A stretch of 64,000 bases of DNA from Diphasiastrum complanatum (lineage: Eukaryota > Streptophyta > Lycopodiopsida > Lycopodiales > Lycopodiaceae), in the NCBI GenBank assembly GCA_029204225.1, contig CM055099.1, forward strand, positions 56,567,512 to 56,631,511. Direction: 5' to 3'. Below are positions 47,589 through 57,987 of the stretch, one piece after another. The translations under genes and the position numbers were made by a program. Every line of letters begins with the position of its first letter. Position 1 is the stretch's first letter. A model generated the notes under the pieces. That model searched no databases, was not told the origin of the DNA, and saw nothing but the letters and a program-made list of their open reading frames with translations.

Positions 47589-47707
47589 CCCCCCCTCAAG
47601 CTACACTTGGTTGGGGTCCTAGCTGTCACCTGCTGCCTCAAAACTTGGGCCACCTAACCATGGCTTTGACACCATGAACTGTTAGGTCTAACTTGGCTCT
47701 GATACCA
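47589..47707 (-). repeat. Second TRIM internal domain, joined to a copia LTR
   Basis: 119 bp, near-identical to 47329-47444, with PBS at 47707-47696 and G7 tract at 47595-47589. Upstream on its strand is not a TRIM LTR but the end (CTTCACA) of the 706-bp copia LTR at 47708-48413. Confidence 0.8.
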
Positions 47708-48413
47708 TGTGAAGTTTTTATCACGTGTGAACTTCACCACACACCTTACAAGATCTTTATGAGGTGTTGTGATTGCACAATAAAATCCAAGACAAGAACA
47801 CAATGGCATACAACAGACTGAAAAAACTAACTCCTTACTATGAGAGATAGCTATCAGCAAATATTCTAAGTGCTCATTATGGGAAAAACAACCTGCTCTT
47901 GGGTAGAGAGAGAAAATCAACACATAAAACTCGGGTAGAGAGAGAATGAGCCCAAAACACCAAAATCTCACTATTCACAATATGGCAAGACAAGCCAAAA
48001 TTTCCCTACATCAATGAGGCTCGAGTTCCTATAGTGGAGTTGCATGGAAAGTCCACTTCATTCAATTAACTCAACTATCATAGATCCACATGTAAAACTA
48101 CATGCATGGATATTGCATGTACTACATGTCAACTTTCAAAATTACCTAGACATGTGTAGATCATGTAAACTACTTTGTGTGTTGCATGCACTGATTGCAT
48201 GTTGCTTGCATGCACTCCAAATGACTTTGCATGTAATCTAAACTTTTGCATGACATCAAGATTGAACCTACCTAACTTAAACTCGTCGACCTATTCTAGA
48301 AAGTTATGTGCTCAATTCACATACCTTTATGTACAATAAAATATACAATGGAAATAAGATAGGCATGGCCCCCAAACTCGAGATAGGAAGATATAATTTT
48401 ACTAATCTTCACA
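47708..48413 (-). repeat. 3' LTR of minus-strand copia (706 bp)
   Basis: Minus-strand ends TGTGAAGATTAG...AAACTTCACA, a 7-base terminal inverted repeat TGTGAAG/CTTCACA. It is immediately followed by the PBS of a TRIM internal domain, an unusual junction for a 3' LTR. Confidence 0.83.
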
Positions 48414-48764
48414 CTCCTCCTTAAAATATATGTTTCTATCCAACGTAGACTTTGAAAATAGGCCAAGGTTAGACCTCATCTTGATAAAAACATTCTTGAG
48501 CAATGGCTTGGTGAGAAGATCTACAACACAATTTGAAGATCCAACATGCTCCAATGAGATCTCTCTCTCAATAACTTTTTCTTTTACAAAATGATGAGCT
48601 ACCTCAATGTGTTTGCTCCTTGCATGGAACACAGGATTGTTTGCAAGAGCCTGAGCCGAGATGTTATCATTCTTGATAATTAGAAGGTCTTCATCTCCAT
48701 AACACTTTAGCTCCAAGACTAGCCTTTTGATCCATAAAACTTCCTTTAATAGCACTAGGATCAT
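48402..48764 (-). pseudogene. Copia RNase H C-terminal part
   Basis: KEVLWIKRLVLELKCYGDED, then KNDNISAQALANNPVFHARSK (His-Ala-Arg block), HIEVAHHFVKEKV, and the end VVDLLTKPLLKN. This is the C-terminal RNase H and tail of copia Pol. It is out of frame with integrase at the deletion point near 48740; the RNase H N-terminus is lost with RT. Confidence 0.86.
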
Positions 48765-50250
48765 CCTTCTTCCTAGTCTCTAAAGGTACATGCACATAGC
48801 ATAAATAGCCAAAGATCCTAAGATGATCTACCTTAGGCTTTTTCTTATACAACATCTCAAATGGTGTTCTTCCTTCTATTGCAAGATTAGGAAGTCTATT
48901 ACAAAGATAATTTGCACATGCAATTGCTTCTCCCCAAAAACTTTTAGGTAGAGATGCTTCTAGCCTAAGGGCTTTTGCACATTCACACAAAGTTCTATTT
49001 TTTCTTTTAGCAACTCCATTTTGCTGAGGAGTATAAGAACAAGAAAATTCTCTTTGCATTTTTTCTTTCTCACAAAAGTCTTTAAACTTCTTAGAGGTAT
49101 ATTCACCTCCACTATCACTTCTCAAAGCTTTCAACTTGAAAGAAAATTGTTTTTCTACATAAGCTTTGAAAGTAAGGAAAACATCATAAACCATGGCTTT
49201 AGAAAATAGCATGTAGATCCAAGAATATCTTGTATAATCATCTACAAAAGAAACAAAGCAATTTGCTCCTCCTTTGCTTTTGGTTGAAGAGAAATGAACG
49301 TCAGAGTGCACGAGTTCAAATGGATGTTGTGTTTTGATGCTTGATCTTGGAAAAAGTCTTCTATGTGATTTTGCCACAACACAAGCTTCACAAGGTTGAA
49401 GCCCCTTTGACAGTGTCTTTGGTAGTCCAACAGCTTTTCCTTCCTTGACCATAGATTGCATGGCTTTGAAATTGGGATGTCCCAATCTTTTATGCCACAA
49501 ATCCTCCTGATGAACCTTGGTCTCATAAGCATTATCTGAAATGTTAGCGCTCTCCCTTGAATCTAGTTTGTACAACTTTCCAATCCTAGATCCTCTAGCA
49601 ACCACTTCATTTTCTCTTGAGATTATACATTTGTCAACACTAAATTTGACATCCAATCCACTATCAAACAATTGTCCTACACTAATGAGATTCTTGGTTA
49701 GTCTAGGTACATAAAGTACATCATGCAAACAAAAAGATTTTGATGATGATGCATGCAGTGGAATACTTCCTATTCCTTCAGTTCTACACTCTACGTCATT
49801 AGTGGTATAGATTGATCTTTTTTCACCTAGATATGGCATGAGACTTGTGAAAGAGTTTCTAGAACTAGACATATGGGAACTAGCCCCACTATCTATCCAC
49901 CAGATTTTTTCATTCTTGAAAGGAAAAGATGAAAAACTAGACATCATTAAAGAATCAACTCTTTCACTACCCTCACACTCTTCCTCATTAGTAAGGTTAG
50001 CTTGCTTGGATTCGTTCTTCTTCTTGAAACAGTTTGATGCATAGTGGCCCTTCTTGCCACAAAAGAAACATTTGATCTTTGACAGTTTCTTCTTGCCACT
50101 GGATGTTTCAATTTGTGAGGATTGATCCTCACCACTCTCTTTGGCATTGTCATACTCTTCTCTAAGTCCATTAAGGACTACTTGAACAAGTTCAGTGTTC
50201 CTAAGAGCATCAGCAATACCAGCTAATTCTTGATGAAGATCATTTACTCT
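48730..50250 (-). pseudogene. Copia Gag end, protease and integrase
   Basis: Gag end with LVQVVLNGLREEYD and an intact knuckle CFFCGKKGHYASNC (about 50075-50030; Gly codon GGC where the nested family has UGA). From 49947 a 418-codon open frame covers protease WWIDSGASSHMSS (about 49900), LYVPRLTKNLISVGQLFDSG, pre-integrase LWHKRLGHPNF (about 49495), CEACVVAKSH, then the core with VHSDVHFS, RSDSGGEYT (Asn to Ser) and NGVAKRKNR, where the catalytic Glu is Lys. Integrase ends at YVHVPLETRKKDDPSAIK and runs into the deletion. Inactive by the lost Glu and lost RT. Confidence 0.88.
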
Positions 50251-50604
50251 CTATTACAAAATTATCTTACACGCAGGCGGATTCGTATTCTGTATTTTTT
50301 GTCTTCTGACGTCTTGTCTTGCTTACTAGCATTAGACTTACTGTAATGTGCATCAATTAGAAAGTATATAGTTCGCGAACAATTTCATGTCGCATTCTTG
50401 TAACTTACAAATTAGAAAGAGTAAGCATCTACAACTAATTCGCAAATTACAAGAGTGGCATATTAGCCACGATCTAGAATACTTCTGATGATACATAAGA
50501 TGAAGCACTCTCATCTACTCTTTGATAACTTAGAAAAATTTGATTTCTAAGTGTAAGCAATCTAAAAGTGTTGCTAGATTTCATAGGTTGGATCAACATC
50601 ATCA
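50251..50604. other. Spacer before chimera copy 2
   Basis: No gene seen. The last ~27 bases (TTTCATAGGTTGGATCAAC onward, 50578-50604) are also found before chimera copy 1, where they overlap the end of the histone-like fragment. Confidence 0.5.
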
Positions 50605-51039
50605 TTGTTAGATCCGAGATTGAAATAGCAAGCAATAGGATTCAGAGGCCAAGGTCCTCCTCTCTACTATAAAAAGGGACCAACTCAAGTTTCCTTCTCT
50701 ATCACTTTTCCTCCATCTTTCATGCTTTCTTTGGATTTATCAATTATCAGATCTTATTGTTACTGGGATTGCATGTTCTTATACTTTTTATGAGAGAGAA
50801 AGGGAGAGAGAAAAAGAGTAAGCTATCTTTATTGTGGATCTTAGTGTTAATGGAGTAGTGTTAATGCTTAGGGTAAATGGATATTAGAATTAGATCTGGA
50901 TCTTTCAATCATGTTGAAATCTGAAATATGCTATCGCTCTCATGGGAACGAACCTACGCGTGACAACTAACTTCATCTCCTTGATGCTAGATTGATTCAA
51001 TCTTGGGTTGAGGATAGGCAAGGACAGAAACCCACTACA
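50605..51039 (+). repeat. 5' LTR of chimera copy 2 (435 bp, shortened)
   Basis: TGTTAGATCC...CCACTACA. Lacks ~70 bases with the AATAAA region that copy 1 has. TATA box ctactataaaaagg at about 50665. Confidence 0.78.
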
Positions 51040-51043
51040 ATTT

Positions 51044-51061
51044 TGGTGCCATTGCCGGGGA
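51044..51061 (+). promoter_or_regulatory. Primer-binding site, tRNA-Asp type (chimera copy 2)
   Basis: TGGTGCCATTGCCGGGGA, 4 bases after the LTR, two mismatches to the plant tRNA-Asp complement. Confidence 0.78.
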
Positions 51062-51715
51062 GCTACGCCAATTTTTCAGTTTGCAGCATGTTTGTTGGAT
51101 GGTTAGCTTGCATTATGCATCTTGTCGTGGCATTAATAGTGTTAATGTCGCGAACGATCTTGTGCTTGCTCCAAGCATTGATTTCTAAGCGAGTTTTGGA
51201 GGTGATTTCATAGAGGAGGCTTCTAACATTCAAAGAGAGGGAAAATCAGAGATTTGGAGACACTTCAAGGCTGTTCGAAGGTGTAGAGAACACCTCCTAA
51301 AGTGATTTAGATTCAGTCCTTGATTTATGCATCAAATTAGATCAAATTTTCATCAATTTTGATCAATTTTTGCTTGTGATTGGATAGTAGATTGTGTTGC
51401 ATCCTCATTAAGTTCCATTTAGATCTTTTGCAAGTGGTTTTGGAAGGATATTAGGTTGTTAAAATTCACTCTTGATCAGATCATTTGGAAGCTTTTATGT
51501 TCTTTATAGAAAGAGGGGCAATTCTACTAGTATTGTCTACTTCAGTCAAGCAAGTGCATTGTTTCTAGAATTCTATGATTTGATTTTGTTAAAGATCATT
51601 CTTAGATTTTTATAGGAAGCCTTTTCAGGTCCCTAAGAAGTGGGATAAGGTAGATCGTCAATCAAAGCAATAGAAGTAATCTTCATTTGTGTCAAGTCCT
51701 TGATTAGGAGAATAG

Positions 51716-52390
51716 ATGGCATCTTTAAATGCATATCTTTTGGATACCAATGAGAGGCTCAACAAAACTAACTATTCCATATGGAAAGTTAGAATGGAAT
51801 CCATCATGATCATGCAAGATCTAATGGAGATTGTAAATGGTAAGGAGGATGAACCTATTCAAGCTCAAGAAAAAGCCAAATACAACAAGAGGTGCAATAT
51901 TGCACTACATTGTATAAAAATGAATGTTGCAAATGAACTCTTAAGAGAGGTAGGAGATTGCACTTCGGCTCAAGATGCTTGGGAGACTTTGCAAAGTTCT
52001 ATGAATCCAAGAACCAAACTAGGATGTTAGCTTTGAAGAATCAAATCTATAGAAGCTATCAAAAAGAAAGGAGAATTGCACATACTTTTGTCTTAAGAGT
52101 GAAGGAATTGAACAAAGAGCTAGCCTTCATATGTGATCCTATCAAGGATGAAGAGCTTGTTCAACTCATATTGAATGGACTAAGCTTTGAATTTGACAAT
52201 CTGGTTCAGGGATATGCAATTATGGACAAGCTACCCATACTTGAAGAGCTCCAAGGCACACTCATGGCCGAGGAGTCAAGATGGAGCCAAATGCAAGAGA
52301 GGATGGATAGACTTTCCATCCAAGGTGGAGATGACCAAGCTCTCTTCACCAAAGGCAAAGGGAAGTCCAAATGCAAAGGATCAACATTCA
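51716..52390 (+). pseudogene. Copia Gag in chimera copy 2
   Basis: MASLNAYLLDTNERLNKTNY, SIWKVRMESIMIMQDLMEIV, ALHCIKMNVANELLREV, SAQDAWETLQ, then a 1-base deletion (near 51997) and continuation YESKNQTRMLALKNQIYRSY, FVLRVKELNKELAFI, LVQLILNGLSFEFDNLVQGY. Typical UBN2-type copia Gag. It ends in a Lys-rich linker (KGKGKSKCKG) where the zinc knuckle should follow; knuckle and protease are deleted. Confidence 0.86.
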
Positions 52391-52631
52391 ACAAGATGGA
52401 GGCTATGATCAAGGAGGAGTATGCTTTAGGCCTACCAAGGTCTATTGGGAAGGAAGACAAGGTTTGTGAAGCTTGTGCTTTATCCAAGGCACATAAGAAG
52501 GTGTTTCCTAACTCCATCACAAAATCATCTCATCCTCTTGAACTCATACACTCGGATGTGCACATTGCTAGCACCAAATCTAATGGAGGTTCTTTTTAAC
52601 CTTCATTGATGACTACTCAAGATATTGTTGG
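52391..52631 (+). pseudogene. Copia integrase N-terminal fragment
   Basis: MEAMIKEEYALGLPRSIGKED, CEACALSKAHKKVFP, HPLELIHSDVHIAS, then a frameshift and FLTFIDDYSRYCW. That is the second half of the HHCC finger and the start of the integrase core with the first catalytic Asp. Fused in frame to Gag on its left and cut at 52632 by gypsy sequence. Confidence 0.85.
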
Positions 52632-53059
52632 GCAGCCGATTACGCAAGTTTTGGCAGCCTGCTCCGCTAGTTTAGCAAGTATGATCCAAATGATTTTTTA
52701 TTTTTATTTGTTTTCAATTTATTGTTTTCACTACTTAATTGTTAATTTCTTTCGGAAAAGACAGTATGAAAAAAAAATGAATGGAAATATTGATAAGCAA
52801 AAGTCATAAATGTCATCAGATCATAAAGTAGTCAGATCTTTATGGGAGAATGACTTGGAAAATTACTTTTCTGGTCACTTTTTGCACAAATTGTGTTAGA
52901 ATTGTTCGTCGAGTTTTCTGAAGCAAGATCCACCTCAGATATACCCATACTGAGGTGGGCAAACGTTCTTTTCACCAGTTGGTACCTGTTTTGGAGTTAG
53001 GCGAATGATCAGCAATATGCCATTTTGAGAAGCTTCGATGAGCACTTTACTCTCCTCAG
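52632..53059 (+). other. Gypsy integrase tail and 3' non-coding sequence
   Basis: GCCGATTACGCAAGTTTTGG and the following ~400 bases match 6733-7150 of the first gypsy element, including the end of integrase (RLRKFWQPA in that element) and AT-rich 3' sequence. Confidence 0.78.
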
Positions 53060-53940
53060 AAACCTTCCGGAAAGCTTTTGTCACGATAGACGATTCCGAG
53101 CTGTATATTCGGTTTACCAACTGTAAAATGGGCAACCGAGAACTAGACGGTTATGTCCAAAAGTTCCTGGACTCTTTGGCCAAGGTGCCACTTTTTGATC
53201 ATAAGTTAGCATAGTGGCAATTTATTGTCGGACTGCCCGCTGACCATCAAAATGAATGCAAACGAAATATCCTTAACTCACTAAAGTATGCAATCCGTGT
53301 GGCGAAAGCCTATGATAGTACAGTTGTTGCTTCACGGAAAAGCGTGCACGGCCAAACGGCCTCGAAACCTAGGCAAGAAAAATCTAACAAGCGTAAGAAG
53401 CAGTTTTTTGACGAGTTGGAAGCAGAAGCGTACCAACAGTCAAAGAAGAAGAAGAATAAGAAAAAATTGGTGGTAAAAGACAAAGCACCATTGGCGGTGC
53501 TTAAACAGGAATCTGTGTTTTCTCTGCAATAAACCCGGGCACCGTGCCAAACAGTGCCAGAAACGGAAAGCAAAGTCGTCAAGTTTCATGACTATGGATT
53601 TACAGGCAGGTAAATTGGAAGCCAATTTGTTAAATAATTGTGATTGTACTTGTAACTTTAGTGCAATCTCTTTTAAGCCTAATGAATTGTTTCGTGTGAG
53701 AGGCAATATTTTAGGGAAAGACGTGAATGTGCTATTTGATTCAGGTAGTACTTACAATTTTTTGAATGCTCAACTTGTGCAGAAGCTCTGAGTACCCACC
53801 ATGGCCAGTGATCACCGTTACGTGGTTTGTCTTGCCTCAAGGTCAGACACTGAGATTTGGGATGTCAAAGTCTCGAACTTAGAGCTTCGGATGCAGGATA
53901 AATCTTGCGAGGTGTCGTGGGACCACCACCAGTTTTGGTG
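53060..53940 (+). pseudogene. Gypsy gag end, zinc knuckle and protease
   Basis: Gag with YVQKFLDSLAKVPLFDHKLA, a stop, QFIVGLPADHQNECKRNIL and a Lys-rich stretch (53299-53520); a frameshift leads into the knuckle CFLCNKPGHRAKQC (about 53529-53570). The protease follows: FRVRGNILGKDVNVLFDSGST, NFLNAQLVQKL (about 53690-53790), with the DSG triad, then a stop. It belongs to a different gypsy lineage from the gag at 5190 (pepsin-like protease with DSGSTYNF). It sits between integrase-derived sequence and the 3' LTR, which is not a normal position for gag-protease, so it arrived by recombination. Confidence 0.82.
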
Positions 53941-53948
53941 GGGGATAC

Positions 53949-54708
53949 TGTTGGAGGGTTTGCAGATCCCAAGACAACCCTAACCCTAGCTAATAAGTGA
54001 GAGGGATTTGGCACCCTACGTGTGTAAGTCCAACCCGATGATCACATAGTTATTTGATTACGTAGAAAGTCAATAAAAGGACTTTAGGCCTTTTTGTGAG
54101 ACTTTTAATGTCGCAGGGCCTAAATGTCAAGTTAGTGAATATAATAGGGGTTCCCACCAAATTTCAATGTCAAATTGGGTCCTCTAATCAATGCAAAAGT
54201 TTTCCACTCTTTTTAGATTTGAATGGGCCAATAGGATTTTGAGGCCAAGGCCTCCTCTCCACTATAAAGAGGGGCCAACTCGAGTTTGTAAATCATGTCT
54301 TCATCTTCATTTCAATACAAGCAGATTGGTTCTCTTATGGAATGGACTTGTGAATGTCCTTGCTCTCTAACTCTATTTCTCCTCCTCTCATGCTTTTGTT
54401 GTATTTGTTAATTGTTAGATCTAAATTTTATTGGGATTGTATGTGAGAGACAAAGGGGGAGAGAGGAAGCAAGTAACTATCTTATTGTGGATCGTAGTGT
54501 TAATTGATTTAGTGTTAATGGACGTTAGTGTTAATTTGTAGTGTTAACAGATGTTAGAGTTAATTTCGGATCATCTATGAATGATGGATTTGTTTTATGC
54601 TATCGCTCTCACGGGATCGAACCTCTGCGTGACGACTAACTTCATCTCCTTGATGCTTGTGTGCTTGGATCTTGAGTTGAGGATAGGACAAGAAATAAAG
54701 CCAATACA
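53949..54708 (+). repeat. 3' LTR of chimera copy 2 (760 bp)
   Basis: TGTTGGAGGGTTTGC...GCCAATACA. Full-length, close to 3205-3947, with TATA (cactataaagagg, about 54259) and a CAATACAAGC-type signal. Confidence 0.83.
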
Positions 54709-55640
54709 TAGGATGTTGGCAAGGGGAAAGGGTAATATAGTAGGAATTTTCAATGTTGTATTTGGAAAATAGGTAGGTGTGGTGATAGGAAAATTGGATG
54801 GAGAAATTAGTGCAAATCTTGAAAAAGCATTGGAAGATGAAGGCATATTCATATGATGGGTGGGTACATTAAATTGTGGAATGGAGAATATAGGAGAAGT
54901 AGGAAGCATAGAAGAGGTGAGAATAGATGAAGAGGAAGATATGGTAGTACCAAAAGTAGTCAAAACTGGATCCATGTCCCTGAACATATGTCAACCTTTT
55001 CATTAAAATACTTCATTTCAATATGCTTTGCCTCCTTATAATCTAAATTTTCTCTGCCTATGATCTAAAATACTAGTAACCCATTGTTTTTTTTTTTGAA
55101 AAATAAAGTGGACTCTTCTAATTCACAACATAGAAATAAAGCATAATAGTAACAACACTCACAACAACAATAATTTACTTATAACTTCCATGTTTCTATG
55201 CTTCAACATTAAATATCATAATGATTCTAATACAAGTAGGTAAGCCATATAGATCTTCTCAACAATCTTCTCATTAGGAAAGAACTCTCAAGAATAGTCT
55301 CAATAGAGATGGGCAAATAGATATCTCTCAAAATAGGAATTCCATAATGATAAGGTACTCATGAAATTTGCCATTCTCAACCACATATGATCTTGAACAT
55401 TCTTACTACAACATTTTTGTTCTCATGCACAATTACATTCTTAGAGTCATAATTTTGTTCTTTTTCTTTTGCATTATCTCTTGCATTGTTTATAGAAATG
55501 TGCAAATGACATATGTTTACCTTGCATGGCATAATAATCGATAATAGTGTGTTCCCTACATGTCAAGTGGAAGGTGGTTTTTCTGTTGCCCATAGTTTCT
55601 ACCTTTGCAATACATACAATTATCACTTTGATCATAATAT
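54709..55640 (-). other. Probable 5' internal region of minus-strand gypsy, with a Ser/Pro-rich ORF start
   Basis: Lies downstream, on the minus strand, of the LTR/PBS at 55899-56674. A minus-strand frame from 54987 begins MFRDMDPVLTTFGTTISSSS and stays open with Ser/Pro/Thr-rich composition to the LTR edge at 54709. This could be a gag N-terminus, but no family motif is visible. 55000-55640 is AT-rich and non-coding. Confidence 0.45.
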
Positions 55641-55866
55641 ACCTAAATTTAAAAAACAACACCTAAATCTAAAATACATCACCTATATTCAGAATGCAAC
55701 ACCTAAATCTAAATGCAACACTTAAATCTAGAATGATAATCTAAATCCAAAATGCAACACCTAAATCTAGCATGTAGCACCTAAATCTAGAATGATCACC
55801 TGAATCTAGAATGAAACACCTAAATCTAGAATGATCACCTATGCAGCACCTAAATCTAGAATGTCC
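55641..55866 (-). repeat. 20-bp minisatellite in gypsy leader, ~12 copies
   Basis: On the plus strand, repeats of ACCTAAATCTAGAATGCAAC with 19-20 bp spacing and one 11-bp partial unit. It lies ~35 bp inside the element from its PBS. Confidence 0.85.
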
Positions 55867-55898
55867 AAACATGCTACAATCTGAGAAATTGACGTAGC

Positions 55899-55916
55899 TC
55901 CCCGGAAAGGGTGCCA
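55899..55916 (-). promoter_or_regulatory. Primer-binding site, tRNA-Asp type (minus strand)
   Basis: TGGCACCCTTTCCGGGGA on the minus strand, 4 bases after the LTR end; three mismatches to the tRNA-Asp complement. Confidence 0.75.
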
Positions 55917-55920
55917 AAAT

Positions 55921-56674
55921 TATAGCGGTTTTATTTCCTATCCTATCCTCAACCCAAGATCCAAGCACACAAGCATCAAGGAGATGAAGTTAGTCATCAC
56001 ACAGAGGTTTGATCCGTGAGAGCAATAGCATAAAACAAATCCAACATTCATAGATGGTCCAAAATTACCTCTAACATTCGTTAACACTGCAAATTAACAC
56101 TAGCATCCATTAACACTAAATCAATTAACACTACAATCCACAATAAAATAGTTACTTGCTTCCTCTCTCTCTCTCCCTTTCTCTCTCACATACAATCCCA
56201 ATAACATTCAGATCTAACAATTAACAAATACAACATAAGCATGAGAGCAGGAGGAATAGAGTTAGAGAGCAAGGACATTCACAAATCCATTCCATAAGAC
56301 TAATCTGCTTGTATTGAAATAAAGATGAAAACATGATTTACAAACTTGAGTTGGCCCCTCTTTATAGTGGAGAGGATGGCCTTGGCCTCAAAATCCTATT
56401 GGCCCATTCGAATTTAAAAAGAGTGGGAAACCCTTGCATTAATTAGAGTACCCAATTTGAAATTGAAATTTGGCCCTATTTTATTCACTAACTTGACATC
56501 TAGGCCCTGCAACATTAAAAGTCTCGCAAAAAGGCCTAAAGTCCTTTTCTTGACTTTCTAATTAATCAAATAACTATGTGAACATCGGGTTGGACTTACA
56601 CGTGCAAGGTGCCAAATCCCTCTCACTTATTAGCAAGGGTTAGGGTTGCCTTGGGATTTGCAAACCCTCCAACA
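55921..56674 (-). repeat. Gypsy LTR, minus strand (754 bp)
   Basis: Starts TGTTGGAGGGTTTG at 56674, ends GCTATA at 55921 (final CA mutated to TA). Homologous over its length to 53949-54708 in inverted orientation, 1.2 kb away. Confidence 0.85.
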
Positions 56675-57987
56675 TCCTACTGTTTCCTTTATTCTTGAGA
56701 AGACTCATCTCATCAAAGTCTTGGAATTCCAAGAACCCAAATTAATGAGATTAGCAAAAAAATATTGGAAATAACTATTCACTAATATTAAGTTTGATGA
56801 TGGTGGGTTTCCATATGAAAATACTCACCATAATGGAAAGATTTGACAGAGTGGTCATGAAGACCATATTATGTATTGGCCAAAGAATCAATTTATATTC
56901 ACATTAGCAAGGAGACATAGAAAAGTTACAAAGAAAATGTGGTCTCCACTTTTAATGGAAAGATAACAACTACATCTAGATTGAAAGTATTACTCATGCC
57001 CCTCTCAAAGCTTTATGTTATCTTATCCACGATAAACTACTATGTATTCATGCTTCATTTGGTTTACTGCATATCCACTAGTATTGATGTTTGGTTCTGT
57101 ACAAAAGCACTTGCATTCCTCAAAGAATGGAGTATTGTAATCTCCAATGTTATAAGGAATGGATTCTTGGAAATAAAGAAAAACAATGAATTCCAAATGT
57201 GCACTACACCCTACCCACTTGTTGCTATGAATCAAGCCTTAACTTTTAACCTACAATTTGTTCAAGAAAAAAGAACTTAAGAAGAAAGGAATAATAATGT
57301 AAGAAAAACAAAAAAAAAAACAAAAACAAAAAAAAAATAATAAAAAAAAAAAAAACGACCAAAGAAAAGGAAAAGGAAAAAGAGAATAAAAGATATGTAT
57401 ATTTGTCAGAGAGTGAAGAAGAAGATGATGATGAGGTGAAAACAGCTCCATGATCTAAATGAAGGAACCCTCTCCAGCTCCATCATCTCAAGAAAGAAAA
57501 TTAAAAGAATCAAGAATACAACATCAGCCACTTAAGAAAGTGTCACCTCCTTTGTTGAAAAACATGCCAAGTAAATCTATCCCAAGAGATTATTGAAAAA
57601 GTAAAAGAGAAAAATGAAAAAATAAAGTTGATAGATATTCCAAAAATCCATGATGTAAACAAGATTTAGGAAAATCTTGTCAAGTAGATCAAAGAGATTA
57701 AAGATGAGAGAACAAAGCCAAAGAAAATGATATTCATCAATTATATCATCTAAAGATGCTGCAAATTCTCAACTCAAACAGAATTTGGAGTATAAACAAC
57801 AACTGGTAAAAAGATATAGTGTACATCTCACTCTTCTATCTCCCACCTCTTCTCCACATACTATACATGAGAAACATGTGACTTTACCTATTGCTGATGT
57901 ATTTGCATCGGGGCCTATTCCTCTTAATGATGTTGCTACTTCTATTGGTCCTATTACTACCATTGAGACTTCTACAGATCTTGTTAT
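56675..57987 (+). other. Unassigned region with degraded open frames and an A-rich tract
   Basis: A 113-codon plus-strand frame (56939-57280) and shorter ones (LSESEEEDDDEVKTAP near 57400; HEKHVTLPIADVFASGP near 57870) look like pieces of a broken coding sequence, but no domain is recognised. An A-rich tract at 57292-57355 separates them. Confidence 0.4.

Larger units (their letters stand above)
47708..50250 (-). mobile_element. Ty1/copia element, minus strand, RT deleted, 3' LTR present
   Basis: From right to left: Gag C-terminus and zinc knuckle (about 50250-50040), protease, integrase, a deletion of all RT, RNase H, purine tract AAGGAGGAG (48422-48414) and 3' LTR (48413-47708). The 5' part of gag and the 5' LTR are missing. 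Confidence 0.88.
50605..54708 (+). mobile_element. Gypsy/copia chimeric element, copy 2, two LTRs
   Basis: Gypsy-family 5' LTR (50605-51039), Asp PBS (51044-51061), gypsy leader to about 51152, a novel leader, copia gag (51716 on) fused to a copia integrase N-terminal piece (to about 52631), then an abrupt return to gypsy: the integrase C-terminal end and 3' non-coding sequence (52632-53050), a gypsy gag-protease segment (53060-53940), a purine-rich tract (GGTGGGGGA) and a 3' LTR (53949-54708). Confidence 0.8.

Noticed and set aside
53299-53532. Lysine-rich nuclear protein
   Set aside because: It is the basic linker of a gypsy Gag directly ahead of its zinc knuckle (CFLCNKPGHRAKQC).
57292-57355. 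Poly(A) tail of a processed retrocopy
   Set aside because: The tract is A-rich but interrupted by C and T, flanking frames continue on both sides, and no target duplication is seen.
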